From positions 62,001 through 126,000 of the forward strand of contig CBDALO010000163.1 in the NCBI GenBank assembly GCA_965196985.1: 64,000 nucleotides of DNA. The letters run 5' to 3'. The translations under genes were made by a program, and so were the position numbers. The notes under the pieces are model-generated. The model saw nothing but the letters and a program-made list of their open reading frames with translations, made no database searches and was not told the DNA's origin. Positions 57,508-64,000 of this stretch are shown here, piece after piece. How positions within the stretch are numbered: the first letter of the stretch is position 1; the number at the start of each line of letters is the position of its first letter. This stretch comes from 2-12-FULL-35-23 sp965196985. GTDB taxonomy: Bacteria > Pseudomonadota > Gammaproteobacteria > UBA12402.

Positions 57508-58797
57508 ATGAAACAACTAACCATCACACCAACAGACAAACTCAGTGGCACAATTACCATCCCACCCTCTAAGTCCCACTCGCTACGAGCAATTCTATTT
57601 GCTAGCCTTGCTGATGGTAATAGCGTTATTCACAACTACCTAGAATCGCCCGATGCCGTTGCTATGATTAAAGCCTGCAAGCAATTAGGTGCAACTACTC
57701 GCATTAAAAACCAATCACTTTTTATCACAGGGGTTAACGGTCAACCTAACACGCCTAGTAATGTTATCGATGCTGGTAATTCAGGACAGGTGTTGCGATT
57801 TATCGGTGCCTTAGCAGGACTCTGCACTGGTCATACTATTATTACCGGTGACGAATCAGTGCGCTCACGACGCCCAGCAGCACCACTACTCGATGGCTTG
57901 CAGCAACTTGGTTCCACAGCAATTAGCAGTCGAGGCAATGACTGCGCACCAATTATTATTCAGGGGCCACTAGCCCCCAATGACATCACCATCGACGGTC
58001 AAGACTCACAACCTGTTTCAGGCTTATTAATGGCAGCTGCTTTTTTACCTGGCACCACTCACATTCATGTTACCAATGCCGGAGAAAAACCCTGGGTGGG
58101 GCTAACACTAGACTGGTTTGATCGGTTAGGCATTGAATACAGTCATAATAACTTTGAGCATTATACCGTTGCTGGTCATGCACATTATCCTGGCTTTGAA
58201 TATACTGTACCTGGTGACTTTAGCTCAGCCGCCTTTCCTGCTGCTGCAGCCTTGATTACTCAATCTGAGATTACTTTACACCCTATCGACATGAGCGACT
58301 CCCAAGGCGACAAAAAACTGTTTGCTGCGTTAGAAAAAATGGGGGCACAGTTTGACTATAACCCAGAAGCTTTAACCTTAAAAATAAAACCGTCTCAACT
58401 AACAGGCCAAGCCATTGATATTAACGACTTTATCGATGCGATTACTATTCTCGCTGTAATAGGCTGTTATGCCAATGGCACAACGACTATCACTGGCGCG
58501 AGTATCGCACGTTTAAAGGAGTGCAATCGCATCGAAGCCATCTGCCATGAGCTACAACGCATGGGTGCCGATATTCAAGAAACTGAAGATGGCTTAATTG
58601 CAACAAACTCCCCATTGACTGGAATAGAAACTCATAGCTACCATGATCATCGTATGGCGATGTCTTTGGCTATAGCAAGCTTAAGGGCCAATAGCAAAAC
58701 CTGTGTCAAAGACACATACTGTATTAACAAAAGCTTCCCTGGCTTTGCCAACGCAATGCAAACCATTGGAATGCAGATCACTGAAGAAGAGCGATGA
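57508..58797 (+). CDS. aroA: 3-Phosphoshikimate 1-carboxyvinyltransferase (EPSP synthase)
   Basis: 429 residues. Transfers enolpyruvyl from PEP to shikimate 3-phosphate. SKSHSLRAILFA near the N-terminus, DAGNSGQVLRFIGAL, RRPAAPLLDGLQQLG, the catalytic NDFIDAITILAV and RLKECNRIEAICHELQRMGAD. The usual G-x-A in loop GNAGTA is GNSGQV, as in several class-variant EPSP synthases. Stop overlaps aroK (ATGA). Confidence 0.95.
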   Translation: MKQLTITPTDKLSGTITIPPSKSHSLRAILFASLADGNSVIHNYLESPDAVAMIKACKQLGATTRIKNQSLFITGVNGQPNTPSNVIDAGNSGQVLRFIGALAGLCTGHTIITGDESVRSRRPAAPLLDGLQQLGSTAISSRGNDCAPIIIQGPLAPNDITIDGQDSQPVSGLLMAAAFLPGTTHIHVTNAGEKPWVGLTLDWFDRLGIEYSHNNFEHYTVAGHAHYPGFEYTVPGDFSSAAFPAAAALITQSEITLHPIDMSDSQGDKKLFAALEKMGAQFDYNPEALTLKIKPSQLTGQAIDINDFIDAITILAVIGCYANGTTTITGASIARLKECNRIEAICHELQRMGADIQETEDGLIATNSPLTGIETHSYHDHRMAMSLAIASLRANSKTCVKDTYCINKSFPGFANAMQTIGMQITEEER

Positions 58798-59291
58798 ATT
58801 TAATCTTAATCGGTAACAAAAGCGCAGGGAAAAGCTCTGTTGGTCAAGCACTCAGCAAAATGCTTCAATGCCCTCTCTTAGATACTGACCAACTGCTCTG
58901 CCAACAACAAAGCGTTGACTCCTGCGCCGATTTATTTATTAACGTTGGTGAAAAAAAATTTCGCCAACTAGAAAGTAAGCTTATCCAAAACTTACAAACT
59001 AAAAACAGCATCATCGTCACGGGTGGTGGCAGCTTACTTGATAAAGAAAATGCTAAACACTTAAAAAAACTCGGACAATTAGTTTATTTACAAGTTGATT
59101 TTGACACATTGCAACAACGCAATAAAAAACGTGATCAACACGGTATATTGAGCATTGATAACTGTAAAAAATCACAATTTGTACAGCGGGATGAGATTTT
59201 TCACCAGTATGCTGATAGGGTGATTAATTGTAATAACAAGACAGAAACTGAGGTTGCAATCTTAATTAAAGAGAGTTGCTTGTTTTTATAA
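58794..59291 (+). CDS. aroK: Shikimate kinase
   Basis: 165 residues. Walker A GNKSAGKSSVGQ, LLDTDQLL shikimate/metal Asp, FINVGEKKFRQLESKLI with the G-E-x2-F-R motif, and VTGGGSLL (Walker B-like GGG). ATP-dependent shikimate phosphorylation in the cytosol. Slightly short C-terminus. Coupled to aroA by a four-base overlap. Confidence 0.92.
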   Translation: MNLILIGNKSAGKSSVGQALSKMLQCPLLDTDQLLCQQQSVDSCADLFINVGEKKFRQLESKLIQNLQTKNSIIVTGGGSLLDKENAKHLKKLGQLVYLQVDFDTLQQRNKKRDQHGILSIDNCKKSQFVQRDEIFHQYADRVINCNNKTETEVAILIKESCLFL

Positions 59292-59430
59292 TCCACCCTG
59301 TCCCTCCTTATTCTAAGGAGGGGACGTACTACAAAAGCTGAGTAATCACTATGAGGCTTTAAAAAAACAGCCTCCTTTTTTAAAAGGGGGCGGCCGAGCG
59401 AATGCGAGGCAGGGGATTTAAAGCGGCACC
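59290..59430 (+). repeat. Hairpin repeat family R4, copy between aroK and aroC
   Basis: CCCTCCTTATTCTAAGGAGGGG and CCTCCTTTTTTAAAAGGGGGC stems with GGCCGAGCGAATGCGAGGC, shorter than the other copies. Confidence 0.72.
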
Positions 59431-59465
59431 CCACAAAATAGTGTAAACATAAAAGGAACGAACCC

Positions 59466-60560
59466 ATGGCAAGCAACTACTTTGGACAACTCTTTAGAAT
59501 CACCACCTGGGGGGAGTCACACGGCAAAGGCATTGGCGTCGTTATTGACGGCTGCCCTGCAGGATTACCTCTCAATGAAAATGATATTAACGCAGAACTT
59601 GCCTTACGCGCTACCGGGCGCAATGAATACACCACACCACGCAAGGAGAAAGACCACGTTGAAATTTACTCCGGTGTCTTTGAAGGTAAAACCACCGGCA
59701 CACCAATTTCAATCATCATCCACAACCATGATGCGGACTCCAGCAAATACGAACCAATCAAACACCTACTACGCCCAGGCCATGCTAACTTTACTTACTT
59801 AGAAAAATACGGCGTATTCGATTATCGTGGTGGTGGTCGCGCTTCAGCACGAGAAACTGCTAGTCGTGTTGCTGCAGGCGCGGTTGCTAAGCAACTATTA
59901 GCCTACTACGGTATTAGCACCACAGCCTACATGCAACAAATTGGCACAGTAAGAGCAGAAGCTATCCCTAACAGCGACCCTATCGACCTAAAAAAACAAA
60001 TATTAACTAGCCCAGTCTTTTGTCCTGACAATAAAGCTAGCGAACAAATGGCACAAGCTATCCTAAGCGCAAAAGAAGCCGGGGATTCATTAGGTGGCAT
60101 TATCGAATGCCAAGTACTTAATCTAACAGTAGGGCTTGGCGATCCCGTTTATGAAAAACTTGAGGCTAACCTAGCTAAAGCCATGCTAAGCATTCCAGCA
60201 ACCAAAGGCTTTGAAATTGGTGAAGGCCTTCAAGCAGCCAGCATGTCTGGCTCAACCCATAATGATAGTTTTAAACACGAACATGGCCGCACTCAACCCG
60301 CTAGCAACAAAGCGGGCGGCACATTAGGTGGTATCAGCACCGGCGCCCCCCTAGTGTTTCGAGCTGCTTTTAAACCCACCTCAAGCATCAACAAAACTCA
60401 ACAAACTGTCAATCTCGACGGTCAAGCAAGTGGCTTTCAATTGCCTGAAGGCTCACGTCATGACCCTTGTGTCGCCATCCGTGCAGTACCTATCGTCGAA
60501 GCCATGTGCGCACTAGTGCTTGCTGACGCTTTATTAATAAATCGTTGTGTAAAGCTATAG
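59466..60560 (+). CDS. aroC: Chorismate synthase
   Basis: 364 residues. Uses reduced FMN to make chorismate from EPSP. TTWGESHGKGIGVVIDGCPAG at the N-terminus, RPGHANFTY, YRGGGRASARETASRVAAGA and the C-terminal RHDPCVAIRAVPIVEAM. Complete. AAAGGAACGAACCC precedes the ATG. Confidence 0.98.
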   Translation: MASNYFGQLFRITTWGESHGKGIGVVIDGCPAGLPLNENDINAELALRATGRNEYTTPRKEKDHVEIYSGVFEGKTTGTPISIIIHNHDADSSKYEPIKHLLRPGHANFTYLEKYGVFDYRGGGRASARETASRVAAGAVAKQLLAYYGISTTAYMQQIGTVRAEAIPNSDPIDLKKQILTSPVFCPDNKASEQMAQAILSAKEAGDSLGGIIECQVLNLTVGLGDPVYEKLEANLAKAMLSIPATKGFEIGEGLQAASMSGSTHNDSFKHEHGRTQPASNKAGGTLGGISTGAPLVFRAAFKPTSSINKTQQTVNLDGQASGFQLPEGSRHDPCVAIRAVPIVEAMCALVLADALLINRCVKL

Positions 60561-60568
60561 GATCAACC

Positions 60569-61657
60569 ATGCCAACCCTAACCATCAAGACTGAGCCAAC
60601 CTACCCTGTTATGATTGAATCAGGTTTACTAAAAAACACTGAGCAGTGGTCAGAACTACTCGAACCCTTAACGGGCACTTGGGTTATTATTGCTGATCGC
60701 AGCCTCTATCAACTTTATGCTGAACCGTTATTGCAATTACTCAAACAACATAACGATAAAGTACACTTACTTAGCTTTGATGCCTGTGAACAAAACAAAT
60801 CCCGCCAACAAAAAGCGGCACTAGAAGATCAGCTATTCGAGCTAGGTTGCACACGTGACACCACCTTGATTGCCTTAGGTGGTGGAGTTACTACGGATCT
60901 AGTTGGCTTTATCGCTGCAACTTTTTGTCGTGGCGTACCAGTTATTTACTGTCCAACGAGCTTACTCGCTATGGTTGATGCCAGTGTTGGCGGCAAAACC
61001 GGAGTCAACACCCCAGCCGGGAAAAACTTAATTGGCAGTTTCTACCAGCCACAAGCAGTGTTGGTTGACCCTAGAGTATTAGCAACACTACCCCGTGAAT
61101 TATTTTATGACGGCATGGCAGAAGTGATTAAACATGCTTTATTAGCTGACCCTGTGTTATTTGAAAAGCTTATGGAACAAGTTCAAACTTTACTGCGACT
61201 AGAGCCTGAACTTCTCGTTGAAGTAATCACCACTAGTATTGCTATTAAGCAACATATCGTCGAACAAGATGCCACTGAATGCAAAGGCCCGCGTAAATTA
61301 CTTAACCTAGGTCACACGATTGCCCATGGTTTAGAGCTTGTATCACAGCACCAATTAAGCCATGGACAGGCAGTGGCAATTGGTTTAGCACTAGAAACTC
61401 AACTTGCCGTCAAGCTTGGCTTTTGCCAGCAAGAGCTATTAAATAAACTCAAGCAAATTTTAGAAATCTATCACTTACCTACCGCAATCAACTTCCCCAT
61501 TGACCAACAAGCACTACTAAGCAGCTTACAACTCGACAAGAAAAATATTTCTGATGAGATTCATTTCGCTTTCTTAGCTGACCTTGGTAAACCTTACATC
61601 ATTAACGAACACTACACCCACGCTGTAAGCACAGAGGTAATTCGGCAGGTTTTGTAG
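60569..61657 (+). CDS. aroB: 3-Dehydroquinate synthase
   Basis: 362 residues from ATG 60569 (MPTLTIKTEPTYPVMI), chosen because AGGATCAACC lies just upstream and it is 8 bases after aroC; the frame is open from 60545. NAD- and metal-dependent cyclisation of DAHP. ALGGGVTTDLVGFIAATFCRG, PTSLLAMVDASVGGKTGVN, AEVIKHALLAD and the metal His in NLGHTIAHGLE. Confidence 0.96.
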   Translation: MPTLTIKTEPTYPVMIESGLLKNTEQWSELLEPLTGTWVIIADRSLYQLYAEPLLQLLKQHNDKVHLLSFDACEQNKSRQQKAALEDQLFELGCTRDTTLIALGGGVTTDLVGFIAATFCRGVPVIYCPTSLLAMVDASVGGKTGVNTPAGKNLIGSFYQPQAVLVDPRVLATLPRELFYDGMAEVIKHALLADPVLFEKLMEQVQTLLRLEPELLVEVITTSIAIKQHIVEQDATECKGPRKLLNLGHTIAHGLELVSQHQLSHGQAVAIGLALETQLAVKLGFCQQELLNKLKQILEIYHLPTAINFPIDQQALLSSLQLDKKNISDEIHFAFLADLGKPYIINEHYTHAVSTEVIRQVL

Positions 61658-61659
61658 CA

Positions 61660-61690
61660 CACCCCTCCTTAGAATAAGGAGGGTCAGGCT
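61660..61690. terminator. Hairpin after aroB (inverted fragment of repeat R4)
   Basis: CCCTCCTTAGAATAAGGAGGG forms a perfect stem 6 bases after the aroB stop. It has no T run, so it may stabilise the message or weakly terminate. It is the reverse of the stem word in the R4 units. Confidence 0.5.
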
Positions 61691-61720
61691 GGCTTATAAA
61701 AATAAGCAACTTCTTTTAAA

Positions 61721-62248
61721 TTACGACGTCTTATTTGCTGGTAGCTCAAACACACACAAGTGAGGTCTAGCACCATCACAAAGCATGTCATGCTTCATCA
61801 TCTCAGCCCAATGCTCTTTGCTATGCAGTTGTTTGAGGTGTTTGATAGTTTGGCGCTGTTCGTTAAGCTCTTCCCAAGGAACACTACGAGGCTGCACTAC
61901 TTTAAATTGCCCCGTTACTCGAGTTAACGCAGTCGAATTCCAGTTACCGTAACGACACGTTACTTCTTGGTTACCTTCATGCCATAAAGCACCACGGTAA
62001 CCGTGCAGGTGCATAGGTGTTGAAATACCCTTCTTCGGTGTTACCACCCGCCACTTGAGCCCTTTATGATCAGTCCAGGTACTTATCTGACCTGGCTTTA
62101 AAGTCCAAACGTGCTTTTGCACCGCGCTTACTGCCGGACAAGCATACTCAGAGTGATGGTATTCGGTAGGTGTTGTAACTTTGGCCAATGCAGTGGTAAC
62201 TAAAGCTGAGCTAATAACTGCAGAAAGAAGAATCCGTCTCGTTTTCAT
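61721..62248 (-). CDS. Small exported protein, possibly DUF3757-like
   Basis: 175 residues. N-terminal signal peptide MKTRRILLSAVISSALVTTALA with a likely cleavage after ALA. The mature part has paired cysteines (ACPAVSAVQ, EVTCRYGNW, MLCDGARPHLC) and a W...W pattern (VWTLKPGQISTW; LKWRVVTPKKG; GALWHEGNQEVTCRYG) resembling DUF3757 periplasmic proteins of Legionella-type bacteria; family from memory, low certainty. AAGGAGCC precedes the ATG. Convergent with the aro cluster. Confidence 0.75.
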   Translation of the reverse strand: MKTRRILLSAVISSALVTTALAKVTTPTEYHHSEYACPAVSAVQKHVWTLKPGQISTWTDHKGLKWRVVTPKKGISTPMHLHGYRGALWHEGNQEVTCRYGNWNSTALTRVTGQFKVVQPRSVPWEELNEQRQTIKHLKQLHSKEHWAEMMKHDMLCDGARPHLCVFELPANKTS

Positions 62249-62327
62249 GGGTAGGCTCCTTGTGATAGGTTTCAGTAAGATTTACATAAAATCCAAGGGC
62301 TTGCAAGCAAGTAAAAGCCTACAACTC

Positions 62328-62412
62328 AGACTGAAAATGCGCAGCATTTGATAATTCGGGATTGGTGTCAAACCTGACCCCGAATTATCGCTAACGCTCA
62401 AGCCGGGCTACC
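62328..62412. repeat. GTAGCCCGG-type repeat (family R2), copy 4, degenerate
   Basis: ACTGAAAATGCGCAGCATTTG, then CCCCGAATTATCGCTAACGC and a terminal AGCCGGGCTAC. The left outer arm is decayed. Confidence 0.55.
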
Positions 62413-62445
62413 ATGCCTGTCAAGTATCAGTTGGCAGGAAACGGC

Positions 62446-62600
62446 GTTGTTACATAAATAGTAAAACTGAATAAATAGTTTAACTTAAACTGATTTGTGC
62501 GTTGCTTTTGCGTAAGTAAAGCGCAGCGTAGCGAGCCATGGAGCAAAAGCAATGCGCAAATCAGCAAAACAAGATGTGAAAAAGAATTTATGTAGCAACT
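62446..62600. repeat. Large imperfect palindrome (family R3), copy 5
   Basis: Outer arms GTTGTTACATAAAT and AATTTATGTAGCAAC; inner stem CTGATTTGTGCGTTGCTTTTGC with near complement around GTAAGTAAAGCGCAGCGTAG. Best-preserved complete copy with copy 1. No coding capacity. Confidence 0.75.
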
Positions 62601-62721
62601 CCCGCTATACTTGGGGCTGACCGACCGTGCTAGCAATGCCTCCTCCTCCATCCAACACATGAAAAACACTCCCACCTGTATGATTCAGCTTACATTCAAA
62701 TAAGTAGTAACTACCTGCGCT

Positions 62722-62754
62722 GTTAAGAAAACCTTAAGCTTAACGATTTAACTT
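62722..62754 (+). promoter_or_regulatory. PmrA-like promoter of the interrupted gene at 62.8 kb
   Basis: GTTAAG-AAAAC-CTTAAG (62722-62738), 10 bp, then TAACTT (62749-62754), on the plus strand. Same geometry as the kinase promoters, which marks the downstream gene as a candidate member of the same regulon. Confidence 0.65.
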
Positions 62755-62825
62755 TTCTAATGTGGAAAATGATAAAAACAGCTTTTCACGCCAACCATAA
62801 CGTTAACAAAAGAGGCCACCATTAT

Positions 62826-62930
62826 ATGTATTTGACCGATGAACAAACCCAGGAAGCAATAAGCCGTATAAAGTCCTTTTTAGCATCAGCTTCAAAAGAC
62901 CAATTACTCACATTAGCTCGTGGTGATATT
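62826..62930 (+). pseudogene. Unrecognised gene, 5' fragment cut by IS4
   Basis: 35 codons, MYLTDEQTQEAISRIKSFLA to LARGDI, then the IS4 end. ATG 62826 is preferred because it follows AGAGG and lies downstream of the predicted transcription start; ATG 62760 in the same frame is too close to the -10. A helical, acidic start of unknown family. The rest would lie beyond the window, past the IS4 copy. Confidence 0.5.
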
Positions 62931-64000
62931 CTGAAAACTACCCAAAATTTAAATCAGCAAAATAATGCTGAAATATTGTGTAAAAATGACTATGCTTTGT
63001 CTTTTTAACAAGACTAACGAGATGAGTATAAATGTTAAACTTCGCCGATTACGCTGCCCCTCTTTTTTCAAAATTAACTGGGAAAGTTGTTTTAAAAAAA
63101 TCTATCGACGATTGTAGGAAAGCTATTAACTGAAGGTAGTTGTAAGTTGTTCAGTTCATCAAAAGATAACAATGAGTATAAAAAGATGATTCGTACACTT
63201 ACCGGTGAAAATAAAAGCACCGATTTAGATCCAATAAAAACAAATGATGTATTGCTAGAACAGAGCTGTGAAAAACTTTCACACGCCAGTAAAATTGATG
63301 TTCTTCATGATCCTTCTGATATTAGAAAGCCACATAGCAAGCAAACTGAAAATCTAGGTAAAGTAAGGAGTCTGGACGGGGATATTATCAATGGTTACAG
63401 CACGCATAACGCAGTTGCATTAGTACCTGGTGATAAGGCTGTGCATCTACTATCGCATGTAAGCTACAGCAATAAAGACCCTAAGTTTTTAAAAGCTGAG
63501 CATATTAAGAAAATAGAGGCTGGAAAGCCATTTGAGGGAGATAAAGAGGCCAAGAGTCTTTATGAATCTGGTGATTACTTTAATAAAAAGCTGCTGTCTA
63601 TTCGTGAAATAGAAAAAATAGGAATCTGCCTAAAATCAAAGAATGAAGATGCAACCATTACCCATATTCTAGATAGAGAGTTTGATGATAATGACTATCT
63701 CTCACTAATTGATACAAACCTAGATCAAGACTTTATTATTCGCTCAAAAATAACAAGAACAATAGAAGGTAGAGGTGATGATGGTAAAAAGCTTAAGCTG
63801 ATTAACGCTGATTTTGATGCTCAAGGCGAAAAGCAATTCCAAAAGTTAACAGTTGGAAAGAATTGCGTACAAGACGGAAAAATAACTATTTATTTTGGAG
63901 AGTTTGAGAACTTCAATGCAATTAAAATCCAAATTACAGGCAGAGATGGTAGGAGAATTTTTAAGAATGACATGCTGCTATTAACTAATAAAAAAGTAAC
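62931..64000 (+). mobile_element. IS4-family element, copy 4 (truncated by window edge)
   Basis: Starts CTGAAAACTACCCAAAATTT, identical to copy 3, and continues to the window end without reaching the other terminus. It has the same A7 junction and one visible change (Asn-Phe for Asn-Ile near 63911). Confidence 0.92.
63032..64000 (+). CDS. IS4-family transposase, copy 4 (partial)
   Basis: Short frame ATG 63032 (MLNFADYAAPLF) followed by the main frame from TTG at about 63147 (FSSSKDNNEYKK), open to base 64000. Includes THILDREFDD; the YREK region lies beyond the window. Otherwise as copy 3. Confidence 0.85.

Overview
The window looks like part of an AT-rich gammaproteobacterial chromosome from a host-associated, probably intracellular member of the Legionellales (Legionella/Coxiella-like). 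Core genes (hfq-hflX, yjeT-purA, rpmE, xthA, trp and aro genes) are of gammaproteobacterial type. Two MFS transporters resemble the transporter group expanded in Legionella and Coxiella. A family of eukaryotic-like protein kinases sits behind promoters carrying PmrA-type boxes (YTTAAK-N5-YTTAAK). In Legionella and Coxiella PmrA controls many Dot/Icm secretion genes and effectors. The assignment to Legionellales is inference; no rRNA or Dot/Icm gene lies in the window.

Layout. Positions 1-24,300 are an accessory region with six paralogous kinase genes, all on the minus strand: kinase 1 (cut by the window start), 2, 3, 4, 5 and 6. Kinases 3 and 4 are intact. Kinase 2 is broken after about seven codons by an IS4-family element, kinase 5 by an IS982 element plus a poly-A frameshift, and kinase 6 by an IS256 element plus a poly-A frameshift. 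Between them lie an ISNCY (ISDol1-like) element, an IS91-type transposase, an aldehyde dehydrogenase split by an IS66 element that itself carries an IS4 copy, and an intact MFS transporter.

Positions 24,500-31,000 hold tRNA-Leu(CAG), yjeT, purA, a decayed AAA/DUF4143 ATPase split by a second IS256 copy, and hflX-hfq. hflK and hflC, usual neighbours, are absent. Positions 30,675-36,821 are one MFS gene opened by a nested insertion: IS66 carrying both an IS4 copy and an ISKra4 element. Then come rpmE, an rve-type IS abutting xthA, an aromatic amino acid permease, an AMP-forming acyl-CoA ligase, a third (intact) IS66 copy, lplA and a decayed coiled-coil gene that may be another effector.

Positions 48,700-61,700 are a 13-kb tryptophan/aromatic supercluster on the plus strand: trpR-trpE-trpG-trpD-[hairpin repeat array]-trpC-trpF-trpB-trpA-aroF-aroA-aroK-aroC-aroB. 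A palindrome lying between the -35 and -10 of the trpR promoter is a likely TrpR operator. The genes cover DAHP synthesis to chorismate except dehydroquinate dehydratase and shikimate dehydrogenase, and chorismate to tryptophan completely. The window ends with a small exported protein, repeats, and another PmrA-box gene cut by a fourth IS4 copy.

The main new observations are: (1) one promoter architecture (17-bp PmrA-like box, exactly 10 bp, -10 hexamer) shared by five kinase genes, the 62.8-kb gene and, in degenerate form, the coiled-coil gene; (2) widespread IS and homopolymer inactivation of these genes beside intact biosynthetic genes; (3) an IS4 element whose four copies all carry the same A7 frameshift junction; (4) several families of small palindromic repeats, including a 170-bp hairpin array inside the trp operon.
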